Shown piece by piece: positions 45,501 to 59,118 of a stretch of 64,000 nucleotides of DNA. How positions within the stretch are numbered: the stretch's first letter is position 1; every line of letters begins with the position of its first letter. The DNA is from Euphorbia lathyris (taxonomy: Eukaryota > Streptophyta > Magnoliopsida > Malpighiales > Euphorbiaceae), in contig NC_088914.1 of NCBI RefSeq assembly GCF_963576675.1, forward strand, positions 17,897,001-17,961,000, read 5' to 3'. The notes under the pieces were generated by a model. It did not search any database. It was not told the origin of the DNA and saw only the letters and a program-made list of their open reading frames with translations. The position numbers were made by a program, and so were the translations under genes.

Positions 45501-48500
45501 AAGAGAAATTGCTTGCAGACACCTAAAAGAGCCATTTTAACATTCAAAAAAAAATATTAAGTTCATTCTGTACAAGAAAATGGTGGAAAACTGTTGCCGC
45601 AAACTTAAAATGTATCAAGCTAATGGATGTTTTGAGATAACCATTACCCGATTTAAACCATCTGAAAGAACCTTCTCAAAAACACCAAATGGTAAGGCAA
45701 CCGATGTAGGGATCCCAATCCAAGATGGCACTTTTCCTTTCAGGTGTGATATATTGCGGGATTTGGCACCAACCTAGGAAAAGAGATCAGCAGACTTCAA
45801 CAAATTCGTGAAATGATAATCTACAATATTTGTTTTATTCAATCTCTAGAAAACTAGAAGAGAATGATGATAAGAGGTGTTATAGACCATGAAAATAGAG
45901 AGAAATCCATGAGATACCATGTAGATTAAGAGCCTACGTTAATATATTTTACTTAAGAGCAATACACACATATATACAAGGTTCTCCTTCAATCAAGAAG
46001 ACATTGTAGGCCCACAGCAGCCTACAACAGTCCTATAGCAGCTTAAGCATTCTTTAGTTGACTTAGGCATGCTTACATTTATTACATTGAATTGTTATGT
46101 AAGAAGAGGAAAGAAAATAAATCATAAAACATAATTTTAGAAGCCATTTCGCAAGCCTAACCATTTCACTACTAAACTCCTCAGATGATATGGCATATCT
46201 ACCATTGAACTGCTTCTGGACCAACTTTACTGGTGAAGCACCAACATCTTTCAAGTTAGTTGAACTTGAATCTGATAGGTCACCCTCCTTTAGCTCACTG
46301 CAATTTAGCATGAATGATTAAATTGGAGTTATTGCAATCTACATCAGATATGTACAAGCATTTTGTAATGCACACCATGAGTCATAATATGCAGGGACTT
46401 TTCCAAATTGTAGGGTTACCTATAGACTATTTCTGCTGAAGTAGGTTTCAGAAGCAACAATTTCCCTTCTTTGGCTTGAAGCTTGTCCAGAATGGTGGGA
46501 TCAAAGCATGTGGCAAAACAAACCTGCCATTATGTGCATATTAACAGTTGTCTCAAGATTTTGAAAAGATAGTAAACCATGTAATTACCTTGCTGTTTCT
46601 TGCTCGGACAGAAACATGGGACAAAACATCTGGCATGTCAGGTGTCAGGACAGCAACTGTACCATCTGGAATTTCTTCTTCTCCTCTGACTCTTTTTGCC
46701 ACTAATATTGTGGGGCGGTCATAGGATTTATTTTGTACTGAGAGTAATTCATCCACAACAACAACATATCCAGCAGCTTCAACTGGACTAATAACCTGCC
46801 AACTGTTCGAGGCCAACCAAATTTCATTCAAACATCACTGTAAGTGTTATGCTTCAAAAAAACCCCATCATTAAAGTTCAGTTAAGGAGACCCAGCCTTC
46901 ACTCATAGTATTAGAATTTTATTTAGGTATTTATAGGGTAACAAATACTGCACCGACCTTCCAAGATTAGCAGTCTTCCGAAGAACTGGATCAAGTCGAT
47001 TAAGAAGTGAGGACAAAGATGCAGCTGATCCAGCACGGACAATTTCTTCAGTGAATATGCTCACCTGTAAAAATTTGTTAGTACAAAATAAAGGTAGCTA
47101 TATGATGTACCATTTAGAAAAAGGTGTCTGGACTTTAGAGAGAGAGAAACATACAGCCCACTGGTCCACTCCAAGCAGTGATCCAAGATATTCTGCTGAA
47201 GGCTGCAAAATTTCCTGATACCATTCAGCCTTGCTAGCTAGGGCAAGGCGAGTTCTGTCAAGGACTGCTTTTGCATATAATGCCCAATGATCACTTGTAC
47301 TGTTTAACATACTTATGGCATGATTCCATCCCTGCAAAGTGTTGAGATTGTAAATCATGTGGATAGGCATAATTAGCCATTTGTTCTGAGATATCCAAGG
47401 ATATTGAGGTTCAATTTCACCTTCAAGCAATATATCAGATCTTCATTGTCATCTGAAGAAAGTGCAAGATTTTCAACAAGAAGGGTAATGAAACACATTA
47501 TTTTCTGCAAAATAAGCAAGTCATTAAGACTATATGAATCAGAAACGAAGAAAAAGAAGGCATGCCTTAATAATAAATTCAAATGATCACAGAAATATAG
47601 AGCAAAATCTTTAAGAGATATAGATATTGATGATAAAATTTACCTCTGGCCCAGCATTATTTAATTCCTCATAGCCTCTCTCATTAGCTGTTCTAACCGC
47701 AGAATCAAGGGCAATGTCCAAAAATAAAACATCCTTCAGACGATCAGTAGACTTAAACAGCAATGGCCTAAGCTCCTGGCGAGCCTCCAGCAAACCCTGA
47801 AGTTGAAAGATGAACAAGAACAAATAATCAAGGTTAATACCAACACAAACACCAGTTACACTGATAACCTAGTACAAATAAAATTGTCCTTATACCTCAA
47901 GAAGTTCTTCTACATTTTTGTCTTCAACATGTTCCAAAACAAATTGAAGTAATTCCTGCTCCAAAAGAAAGAAAGAAAGGGAAAAAAACAGTTTTATATT
48001 GTTGCATACGGATTCTATCTAGAAGCATATTGAAATAAAGTGAGAACGTTACAGGAAATCCAGATGGCAAGCCTGAAATGGGATTTACTTGCACTCCAAC
48101 CATGAAACCTTGACCCTGAAAGAATTGAACCAAACATTATACTGAAATATCCTAGGAAAAGGAAATCATGCAGGAATCTTCAGACAGGATATGGTACCAC
48201 CTCAGCTTTGTAGCCCATGCAATTTGCAATAGCAGACTCGAGATCTGCACCTGAATGAACTGCCTACAATCACATTGGAAAGAAATCAATAATATGAAGA
48301 TAATAATGAGTGTGAAAGAAATATCTCACATGGTCATGATCAGCCATCTGTTCATGTACTATATGACATGTATGTATATATACTGGCATGCATGCATATA
48401 TGAGCTATGGTTCTTTTGCAATTCTCGAAATGCATAAATAGATAGAGGGCATAAACATATCCAATCAAGAACATCACTTAAACCCATTATTGCCTCACAT

Positions 48501-51500
48501 AAGGAAGGCGTATGTATCATGCGATACTTGGAATATGAAAATGTCCAATACAACTAAGCACATTAACAGCAATAATCTATGAAACATAAATTTATATAAA
48601 AACATGGTGAATTATGTATCTTTTAGACTAAAAGTTTAGACAACTAACCTTCAAAGTTCTCATGTAGCTCCCAAGATCACGCAAAAGAACATCCCTTTGA
48701 TCTCTCCTGAAGTTTGGTTCAGAGTGGATGGCACGGTCATAACTTAAAAGCCTTTCTTTGGTTATTCCATTATCGTTCAAAGTTTTCCAGTATACACTGA
48801 TGTCAAAGTCATTGGTAATGTAATCAATTAATGCCTGCATGACAAGGTATTCTAGATAAGTACAGAGACTTTGGAAGTCATTGACTCTGCAAATCCAAAT
48901 TCACATTTCGATACCTGGCAGATTACAACATCATCAGGACTCGTATTGTTGTGCAGCTTCTGATGCCATTCCTCCATCATTCCACCTTTGCAATCATTGT
49001 TTCTCTAAAATCAATAAATAAATAGATTATCAAATGCTGAAATCCCCAGAAGAGAAACTATTAAGTGTACAACAATGAAAATAGCATGATGGCATTCATA
49101 ATTACCTGGATAACCAGAATTTCATCCCGAATACGCTGTCCAACATCACCTTCACCTCCTCGACCGACAGTAGACATAATCATCCGCAAAATCTCCCTAT
49201 ATTGTGGATGACTTGCACAAATATTTTGGAGCAAGTCCGTCAACCTATCCTGTGCCTTGCTGATCTCACTGTAACAGATGAAAGAAGTCTACTCGCTTCA
49301 AGAGATCATCACACATTATCACAAGCACAAATATAGAAAGATAACTTGTTCATTAAGCATCAGAGGAAGGTTAGAATTAGACAGATCCAGTTACTTCAGT
49401 ATCCACTTTTTCAACAAATGAAATATCACAAATTTGGATCTCAACTGTCTGAAGCTCATAAGGAAACATGACCCATCTTAATATCAAGCCAATAGACCTG
49501 ACAAATTTACCGTGGTTTGACATTGTAGTTTTTGTTCCAAATGAGCTGTCTCGTAGCCATAAACCTCATCCACACCAAGATCCCTGCGAGTCCCAATTCA
49601 CCAGCATCCTTTGCTTGCTCCACCAAATCTGCTGCAATATTAAATCTAGGAAAACAAAGAGAAGTATGACTTTTCAGTCCCTGATCTAAGAAAAGTATTA
49701 AGGAAGAGAGAGAGATGGATATAATCTCTAATGAAATCAAAAAAAATAATGCAGCAAAATTGCATAGTATATCAATCAACCAAAACAAAAATCTTAACTT
49801 TGATTATATAAAAAAAAAAACTAAATGAGAGATAGACCTCATACTTCTGGAAAATAATTGAGTTTGCACCAAGATGTCAGGAATTTTCTGATTGTTATGA
49901 AACATATGCGCAAAATAAAAAAGATTTGTACCTCTTTTTGTTATCACCTTATCAATAGGAGTTAAGGTAAAACAGGGGAAAGTAAAAGAAGACAACCGTG
50001 ATCTTCATCAACTAAAATTCCCGATGCCAAGAATTAGTCTACTACCAAATCCAAATTTGTCTCTGATGCATACACACTTGTTTTGCTAAAATTGAATGTA
50101 ATAATACAAGAGGAAAAAAAAAATCAATGCTAGTACATAATAACAAGGTAAAATGGCTAGAAGCAATAAGATTAATCACAAAAGAGAAATTCAGGATAGT
50201 ACATGTTGCACTCTATTTTCAGAATTCTATGCAGAACTTGCCTGCGCTAGATATCAACAATCAACAAATGCAGGTTTCTAAGGAAATGAAGTTTCAGAAG
50301 TAAAAACAAGTTTCTAATAGAAAATTAGAGACAATGAGACCAAGATGAATGCGGGTGTGTTTTGATTCACTTTACTTTCACAATAACTCGAACACTGCGA
50401 TCACAGAATGTTCGTATTATTGCATTTAGGAAATATTGTTTTATGTTTTTTTTTTTTTTGAAGAATATTGTTTTATGAATTGCAAAATTTTGTGCAAGAA
50501 GCAGAAAGCACTGCAAGCCAAAGCCATTCGGGCTAAGCATCCCAACATTAGAATTGACAATTGACTACTACCAAAGATTATTCAAAGAACATAAGATGGT
50601 TCAGAAGCTTAACTATTACAGAGAATTACAAAATTTCAATCTACAAAAGCAAAAGAAATAAAAATATGTCCGACCAAAATGATATACGAGAAACGAAACT
50701 TTGAAGACACTGCACCATCAAACGAGTAGCTGTTATTCTATTCAAGCCACCATATACATCGTAATACACAATTAGAACACTTTACACGCCCCTATATTAG
50801 TATTTCCTTGATTGTTTGTTTTCCTGCTATCAAACATCTAAACAATAGCCTTTGGCATTAGACACCAACATTAGAAGTCTAGGGAGAAGAAGTCCCTGGG
50901 TATTGAATACAACACACAAGCTCTGCTGACTCAACTGAAATATCCCCACCACTTAAGTATATGAAATATGCACGTGTATGAGACAATGTGAATTCAGGAT
51001 TAAGTTAGACGCTCTCCAGAAAATATAACTAAATCATGGGAAGAACACTGACCGGTGCATGAAGGACTTCTGCGCCTCACTCTCCAAGTCAGCAATTTTA
51101 TCTAACAACAATTTAGCTGTACCTCTTCCATCACCAGCATCCTTTTGAAATGAATAGTTAAATAAGTCATATAATCAACTTATATTTCGTATATCAATAT
51201 TATCATATTATATATTATATTAATCTAGCTCATTAATGTAAAAAAAGTTGATGAAAGAAGGTGCAGAATGCAATCCTTTATAAAACATGTTGTTCGTATA
51301 ATAAATTGAAAGCAACCTTTTGGACTTGCTTAGTTCCAGCACTAAATTCGATATAGAAGTCTGCGCCATTATTTTTTATCCATTTTCCATCAGCCAAAAG
51401 CACAAAAGGCATCCCTGCAAAACTATCTTCTTCAATCTCCAATTCGAAGGTTTGGACCTGATAAACAAATTGAGAATATGTTAATCATACTTCATTTGAT

Positions 51501-54500
51501 GAATGGAGCAATACAATCTTTCCCTTAAAATGTGTACTGGAAAGGTGATATGCACTGTAGTGTAGGGATTCTTAGCCCAGTGACAACAGATGAAATCAAT
51601 TCGTTTTGCACACCTGGTAAGGAATGTCAGCAGAAGAAATTATATTCGTAAGTTGTGTTTCAGCAGCCTGGCTCAGAGCAACTGAACCAGAAGGCAATAC
51701 ATTCGAAGGTGGTACCTGCAAAACATTTATACATTTTTATAATTACAAACAAAAAGCCGTGATAACATATATAAAAGAGGGCAAACAAAATCCAAAGGCC
51801 CAAAGTGTCTAGAATGAAAAGTCACAAAGAAACTCACCGACCACTCTCTTTCTTTCCTAGATAAAGCCCAGTGAAGAGTGACCGGCTCTTTGACATCAGT
51901 GGCAACATAGAGTTTTGTCTTACCAGCAGCAGGCTTAGTCACGAGTGCCTTCATAAGTAATAAGTTTGAAAATCATAATAATTTATGAAAGTAAAAGAAA
52001 ATAACTGTAAATCTGAGAGCAGGGGAAAAATCAACAGTAAATATTTATTCATGCTGACCAGAAGTTCCCCATCAGCAAGCTTGAAAATCTTCTTGTTCAG
52101 AACAGCATCACCAACTAGTTCTTCCTTTTCTTTAGCAAAAAGTTCCACTGCCTTCAAGGCTTTTGGCTCCACTGAAACTTCTTCAACAATAGACTTAGCT
52201 TTATATTTGGTAACAAGCTGCGCTAAGTCCCTCTTTTTGCGCTGAATCCTTCCAGCACTAAAATATCTTTTTTTCTGCAGCTGATTTGAGACCTTGTTCT
52301 GAACCTCTCCTTTAACGATTTTCTCCCGAATCTCATCCAAGGAAACACCTCTTTCCAGTTCTCTTTGCAATGCTTCTCTTGCCTCCTCAAATTCACTCTA
52401 TATATGAAAAGATCACAGGAACAAATGCCAATGATAAGCAATTATAAACACTCACTACAAGTGCAAGGCTAAACCTGGTAGCTTAATATATTTACTATGG
52501 CATAAGCACTAAATATTGTTACTCAGGAAAAAAGAGATGGTAATTTACCAATTGCTGCTCTGGAGAATATGAGGGTTTCCCTGCCTTTTCCCATCTTATA
52601 TATGATTGGATCTGGACAAGATCCTCAGGTATCTTGCTTTTTATTTCAGAGACAATTGACTCCTTAATTTCTTGTCTTCCATGTTTCTTAGTTAATCTTG
52701 CTCGTATGTCCTCAACTTTAGTACCCCTGGCTACTTCCTCCAACAGCTCAGTACGAGCAGCTTCATATTCTTCCTAAGATGAGGAAAAATTATTACTATA
52801 AACAGAGAAAACGCATAAGCTTCGAAAGGCATACAATGATATCAAAAAAACCATGTATCCAAAATGTTGTCATTTATATCTATCTGCATATAAAAACAAA
52901 GCTTCTCTCACACAATTTTCCAAATGAAATTAGTTGAATAAATGTGTTAACACTCAGCATCACATGTTGCAGTACAAATCCTAGAACACTCACCTTCTCT
53001 TGTTCTGGGGAATACATTTGTTTACCCTTTCGTTCCCATCTAAGATATGATTGAATTTGTACAAGGTCCTCAGGGACTGAGACATTTGGAATTATCAACT
53101 TTTCGTTTGTAGGTAACTTAATGTGAAAGTTCTCGCCGTTATTTTTAAACCTGAAAATACAAAATCAACCAAACAAGAAACATAGTACATGAATTTACTT
53201 AGCCCATTGTGAGACATAATCTAGGAAAATTTGACAGCACACTCACCATTTATTCCGGGCTTCATCAACTATAAGAAACTCTAAGGCTTGTATTGCGGGA
53301 TCATCAATCTCTATTTGGAGGTAAGAGCTCGAACCAGACTAGAGACAGAAAAAATTGCATTAACAAACAACTAGCTAATTATTTATTTACGTGTATAAAT
53401 CTTTTGTCTTTTCAAACAACATATGATTAATGATGTCAACATTTGTACACTTCTGGGAACATACATTAATAAAAGGACTTCTAAGGGCTCTGTTCTTATA
53501 ATTTTTGGTCCCATCTGGATGACGAGAAGGAAGCACCCACTTTCTAACAAAAGGAAAAAGCAACATAAGAAAGAAATAAATATGCAATAAACTGTAGCCA
53601 CGTCAAATGAAATTTCAACAATTTGAATGTAAATGTCAAAGCTTGCAACCAGAGTTGGACTTACTCTCTTCTATCACGTATCCCGCCCCAGTGTAACAGC
53701 AAAGAATCACTACCATAGGTTATCTGAATATTTACTTGCGTGATAGAACCATTAGTAGGATTACTGACAGAAACCTGGTCAATTAGAAGGAAGAAACTTA
53801 CATGAGGACGACATTACCCTATATCAGATTTACAATATATAAAATTATAAAAAACTGAGCTCAACTTATTGGAGCCTTGTTCATATGTACAGGATTGGCT
53901 GCAACATACCTGCAATTCGATATTTCCATCAAGGTTGAATTTTCCCAGAACTTGCTGCAAAGAAAGATTTCATCAAAATATATCAGCCTAGTACTCATGT
54001 GCATGTAAACCCATGCTGTCTATCTTTCTGAATTGAGAAATGCTAGTGACACTCTCTAGTGTGACTCTTCTTGTCACACTGTAGTCTATTTCATTGGTTG
54101 GTTTTATTATCTTTCAAAATAAATAAAGAGAATATAACCAACCAATGAAGAGTGATTTACAAGAGTGAGTAAAGCTAGGATTTCTTGAATGAATTTGATG
54201 AGCTTCTTAGATAGAGAAGTATTGGTCTGTAGCAGCATAATTTACAATCACGTTTCAAAGTAAACCAGATGTAATTGTAAACAGAGCCATTTGAAATACA
54301 TTCATGGTGCAAAGAATGCAAAGGGGCAAGACCGTCCATGATCCAACTAAGAGACACGGTTGAAAAACATCATGATCTGTAAACCGTCGATAAACATCAT
54401 GATCTGTAAATTCAAGGCACATGCTGTACTAGCTCTGCTTTACAAAAGAAATCTCCATAAATAACTTGACTAACAAGGTTTCAATGGACAACCTAGAGCA

Positions 54501-54988
54501 TTTGGATCCGCGATATTAATTAGTTCAGCATTAAACATCAGTCTGGTCTCAATGTGGTAGTGCTGCTTATGTTAATTAGAGTGTCTCCTCCCCTAATTCA
54601 AACTTTCCTAATTCACTAATTTTTCTACAAGGTTAGACATATATAATTAACATCTGAAAACCATAAACCTATTAAAATCATTAAAATCCAAATTGAACAG
54701 TCGCAGTGATCAAAATGTGGAGGTTACCTCAGAAGCCGGATCCATAGCTAATACTGCACGTGGCTTGACCGTAGCAGGAGGACGAGTTCCAACAGCTAAT
54801 TTCGATTTCCGCACTTTCAAACTGTTTCCATAAAAAGTAGTGGATATCGGCGACGTGCGTAACGTCGGTGCTGCAACTCCTTGGCTCACAGAAGGAATGC
54901 CAGGAGTATTTAGCTTGCTTCGATATTCTAAAACCGCTGGACGAAGCAAACTCTGTTGGAATAACTTGTGGCCTATGCTATTACTCAT
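42522..54988 (-). CDS. GWD1: Alpha-glucan water dikinase 1, plastidic
   Basis: Transfers the beta-phosphate of ATP to C6 of glucosyl residues in starch, starting leaf starch breakdown in the chloroplast. There are 33 coding exons: 54728-54988, 53910-53954, 53665-53774, 53465-53543, 53247-53338, 52994-53150, 52549-52773, 52059-52397, 51838-51948, 51614-51715, 51317-51457, 51053-51141, 49511-49645, 49106-49268, 48915-49004, 48649-48834, 48201-48263, 48053-48115, 47896-47955, 47644-47796, 47421-47504, 47155-47331, 46958-47064, 46589-46802, 46420-46523, 46162-46297, 45648-45773, 44749-44859, 44034-44132, 43492-43665, 43297-43389, 42976-43091, 42522-42726. They total 4410 nt (1469 aa), all junctions in phase. 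A transit peptide comes first (about residues 1-80). CBM45-like regions lie near residues 103-190 and 437-500. The catalytic His is residue 1073 in DVLSHVSVRARNSK (codon 46616-46618). The C-terminal ATP-binding domain ends VVQTRPQM. No lesion seen. Confidence 0.96.
45040..45137. repeat. 51-bp tandem duplication in a GWD1 intron
   Basis: Two copies beginning CAGTTACATCTTGTACATAT start at 45040 and 45091, with one visible difference (GAACAACG versus GAAGAACG). They lie in the 788-bp intron between the 27th and 28th coding exons. Confidence 0.85.
49646..51052 (-). other. Longest GWD1 intron (1407 bp)
   Basis: Separates coding exons 12 and 13. It is AT-rich, with a T-run near 50446-50460. No element ends or coding features were found inside. 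Confidence 0.8.
54043..54175. mobile_element. Small foldback (MITE-like) insertion in GWD1 intron
   Basis: TTCATTGGTTGGTT at 54090-54103 pairs perfectly with AACCAACCAATGAA at 54136-54149. Outside that stem, TGCTAGTGACACTCT on the left resembles the reverse complement of AGAGTGAGTAAAGCTAGG on the right. It lies in the intron between the first and second coding exons. Family and exact ends are unsure. Confidence 0.45.
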
Positions 54989-55440
54989 ATTCCTTGATTC
55001 ACTTCTTGTACCTGAAAGCTCCCAAAGTGATTAAAGAATTCAAAAAACAAAAAAGAAAATAAAAGATTATGTCACACGAAAGTAATATTAGAGATCCTAA
55101 CAAGATACAATCATATAAAACGCTGAAGATCAATCAACAAGCATGATAGAAAGTGCTTAGCAGCAAAACAACTAAAAATTCTAGCATTAAAATTCCTTCC
55201 ATTCGTCATTTCCTGGTACATTAATTTTCCAATTTTCTCCGGAACCAAACGAAACATGAAACTAAAATGGAGAAGGGCGGATCAATCATTTACCTGTATT
55301 GGATCAAAACTGTAGAAAACGCATAGAAATCTGATCTTTTCAAAGAAATGATACACAGTTCGTAGAGCTGAGAGAGCAACTCAGCAATGGCTTTTCCTTT
55401 TTTCTTTTTTATTTTTTCTTTTCTTCTATGCTACGTACAG
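54989..55440 (-). other. GWD1 5' untranslated region with a leader intron
   Basis: Upstream of the ATG, 54989-55011 continues to an acceptor (TTTCAG|GTACAAG). A donor (ATACAG|GTAAATG) lies at 55293/55294, giving a 282-bp leader intron (55012-55293) and a non-coding first exon starting at 55294. Its transcription start is not visible, and 55440 is a rough limit. A long A/G-rich stretch (CT-rich on the plus strand, about 55388-55430) lies in or near the leader. Confidence 0.7.
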
Positions 55441-55529
55441 ATTGAGTGAGAACTGAGAAGTGGAGGAACCCCGGGAGCGAAACCAAACGGACAATTAATA
55501 TGAGATGGCGCTTTATCGTGATCAGTTGA

Positions 55530-55593
55530 CACGTGTACAACTATAATATGACCACGTAGCGGAAAAAGCTCTCTGTGTAAGAGATATCACGTG
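55530..55593 (-). promoter_or_regulatory. Two G-boxes in the GWD1 promoter
   Basis: Perfect CACGTG palindromes sit at 55530-55535 and 55588-55593, with a further ACGT core (CCACGTAG) between them near 55552. They lie roughly 100-160 bases upstream of the likely start. G-boxes bind bZIP and bHLH factors that carry light, clock and ABA signals. GWD1 transcript is known to cycle daily in Arabidopsis, but control through these sites is inferred. Confidence 0.5.
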
Positions 55594-55619
55594 CGAAGCG
55601 TAGGGTCCGTGGCCGGTTT

Positions 55620-56351
55620 TGAAGACTTTGATATTTAAAAAATTTGTGGCCCTCACTGCCCTTGCTTTCCATAAAAATTTCATACCTGTTCCGAGATTTT
55701 TGTCTTCTTTTTCTTTTTTGAATTATTATTTTACAAATGCTTCATTTTTGGTACAATTATTTTATACATATTACATATTGATACTCTTCTTGACCCCATT
55801 TCCTAATTTCGTAATATTATACGTAAAAATAAATTTGAGCGATCGATAGTGTGTTTTGTGTAATTTATAATTAAATTATTCACTCAAAACAAGATTTAAT
55901 TAATTATTTATTATTAGTCTAAAATGAATAAAATTTATTTTCATGTATATAGAAAATTTATATTTAATTTTAAAATATGGTTTCTATTTTTCTTAAATAA
56001 AAAAAAAATGAAAAAAATAAAAAAAAAAATTAGTAGGTCTCGGCGACATACCCCTGAAACTATTTTTTAGGATTTCGTTCATTTTATCCGGCTTTTGCGA
56101 CGTACACCGAACCGCATTTAAAGCTAACCCACGAAACTTAAACCTCCTACTTACATCTATACTTATCCTACATTATCTCTAACCATAAAGTAGTTATCTC
56201 TAACCATAAAGTAGTAGAGTGATGTGGTATGGAAGTTGATGGAAGTTAGGAGGAAGTTAGTGGTGGTTAGTGGAGGTTGAGGAAGTTAGTGAGGTGACAA
56301 TGTAGTGGGCAAAATCTGAGAGAAAAATAAGGGTTAGTGGATTGATTAATT
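55620..56351. other. AT-rich intergenic DNA
   Basis: Includes A-runs near 55999-56030 and short TTAGTGG/GGTTAGT repeats near 56250-56290. No gene is supported. Confidence 0.5.
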
Positions 56352-56713
56352 ACTCAAAACCCCATCCTAAATTCTAATGTTTAGTTCTTAAATTCTTCAT
56401 TTGTTCTTCAAGTTCTTAGTTTTAAATTCTCTTTTCTACCTCTTTTAAGCTTCAATTCAAGTCTTTAATAATCTCTTTAATTATTCATCAATTCAATACA
56501 TCAAAACTCCCCTCCTAAATTCCAATGTTTAGTTCTTAAATTCTTCCTTTGTTCTTCACATTCTTAGTTCTAAATTCTCTTTTCTACCTCTTTTAAGCTT
56601 CAATTCAAGTCTTTAATAATCTCTTTGATTATTAATCAATTCAATACATCAAAACCCACCTCCTAAATTTCAATGTTTAGTTCTTAAATTCTTCCTTTGT
56701 TTTTCAAGTTCTT
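56352..56713. repeat. 148-bp tandem repeat, about 2.4 copies
   Basis: Units beginning CCTAAATT, each followed by an AATGTTTAGTTCTTAAATTC block, start at 56366, 56514 and 56662. The first two are complete (148 bp each) and the third is partial, ending near 56713. The sequence is pyrimidine-rich with no open frame. Confidence 0.88.
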
Positions 56714-59115
56714 TTCATTCAATTTAGCATTCCTACGTCTCAAGTTTTCAATTCATTAGCTATAATCATTATCTAAATTAATTTTTTCATATTCGTCCAG
56801 TTATTTTCCAAGCTCAATTCGTCGATTTAGAGTTTGTTTTTGCTTTCGATTTCTTCTACATATTTGTTCATGACTTCCTGAAGTTCAATTTAACCTTTTG
56901 ATTTGCCCAATTCCATATCCAGAAACTCCGTTTACAAGCCAATCTTTACACCTGAAATTGTTTTAGACATTCTGTTTCCAACTTTTATCATAATTCGTCC
57001 AGTGATTTTCTAAGCCCTTCTTTGTCCATTTAAATTTCGTTTCAGCTTTCGCTCTCTTCTAAATATTTGTTTTTGACTTCCTGAAGCTCAATTTAGCCTT
57101 TTACTTTTCTTGATTCCGTATTCGTAAGCATCCATACGGTCCCTCTGTAGTTGAAGGTCAGGTCCGCTCCATACTTACCTACTACAAGTGAGAAATTTTC
57201 TAGATCAATTCTGATCTTGCCAACCGACCGCTGCACCTGAGGACCTCAAGCCGACAACAAAATTCAACGTCCATGCGAGATAGCTATTGTGGTTCCGAGT
57301 TTGTCATTGAATTTCAATTTTTTTTATTTGCATTTCAATTCATATATTAATTTGTTTTCTCAATTCAATTGAATTATCTATATGCTAATATAGAGATATT
57401 TCAATTGTAATTAATTTCATTATTTTATATGAACACATGTAATCATCAATATTTATATCAATAAATACACATTTTCACCAAATCTCGTGCCAATTTCGCA
57501 TTTTTAATTTTCTTTATTTTACTCATCTTTCACTTAATCGCATTAGCTTAAATAAAATAATTATCTAGTAAAGTTTATATAACGGTGCTAGAGACCCAAG
57601 ATGGACTTTTTCAATTCTTGTGCCTCTTGTCAATTGCCTCTAGTTTTTAAGTTTTGGCGCGCAAATCCATAAACCTAACCCATTTTTAATTGAGAAATAA
57701 TTTCTTTGGCACGCCCGCACCCTAACCACACGTGATAAGTTTGAAATTTAGCATATTCGCAAATTATCGCTAATATTTACAAATTCAGTTTTTTAATTAT
57801 TTTAAATCATTTCTTTTTAAAATAAATAATCACGATAATAATTTTTAACGAAGTGAATTAAATTAAATTTGTAAATTGCACAAAGCAAATAATTTTTATT
57901 TAAAAACTTTTAAACCACATATATTGTTTTTACAAATTCATCAAATATAATTTTTATTTTTATTAATTAGTTAGTATGTTTTTTTATCCTTCTAGCAAGT
58001 GGATGGTTTAGTTAGAATTATTTCTGAAATTATTGATTGTAATTTGATAGAAAATACCTCATTCTAATCTAGAAATGACAAAAGGATCAAGCAATCAATT
58101 ACAACGATTATTGAGGTTCGTTAATCTTTCTAATTATTAAAAATAATTCGTAATATTCAAATTGTTCATTCGCATTGTCCAAATAATTAAACGTATGAAA
58201 AAGAAATACTAGAGGGTATTTTAGTAAATTTAAGGTGGGATGTAACCTTTGTTTGTACTCATTGATAGATCCAAGAAGCAATAGATTCAATTCTGAATCT
58301 CATGGTCATGGATGGGCTTTATTATGATTGAATTGAAAATAATTGACGCAATTATCTTATGATATAACATCCACAATAATAATCAAACATTCCCATCCTA
58401 AATTAGATCTTTAAAAAAAATTGATCAATTCGATCCAGTCCTAGCGTACGTAAAAGGTTTTAATTAGGAAATAATCAACATAAAAAATATCTAATAAGTC
58501 TCGAACCGAAAAATCGGACATAATATAAAAAAATGATCAATTATAAGTTGTAGGTAGCTTTAGATAATTTCTTTTTCAATTAAAATATGATGAGATATCT
58601 CGAGGATCGTCTGCTGAGTTCTTTTATCCTCCACTGTGGAAGGCTCTTGGTATACATTTTAATTGTTAACTTAGTGAAATAAAAAAGAGAGCTTGGAGAG
58701 AGAAGAGATTTTGAACCTTTTCTTTGGTTATCATCTACCGTATTTATAACTTTTACGTTGTGATGAAAAGATTAGGATACCCTTAATTCGATCCATTTAT
58801 CGGAGGATCTAGGTTTCCATGATTATTTGGGTGCTTCTAAATCATGGATTTAGCTTGAGGTCTAGTTTGTTTTGGGCCTCCCTTGTGGAAACCACTTGCC
58901 ACCTCAGGAAGTCTCCTCATCCCAAGTGGCGGAAGAGATGATGGCATTTTGATGCGAATTGATTCGTCTGGTCGAGGACACATGGTAGGAACCTTACAAT
59001 GTGGAAGTGCATTAATGCGTTTGGAGGATACTTAGAATTAAAGATATTTGATTTTTTGGTGTCGTTTTTCAAACTTAGGAACCATGACCAAAGTGACGGT
59101 TTGTCTTTCCATCAA
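56714..59115. other. Intergenic DNA, nothing firm recognised
   Basis: No gene is supported. The stretch at 57120-57300 is less AT-rich (AGGTCAGGTCCGCTCC) and may be a retroelement remnant, but no ends or motifs were recognised. From about 58600 on it may include LTR sequence of the fossil described next. Confidence 0.4.
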
Positions 59116-59118
59116 GTA

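Noticed and set aside
56352..56713. Tandem repeat considered as a CRISPR array
   Set aside because: Units are contiguous with no spacers, and the genome is eukaryotic.
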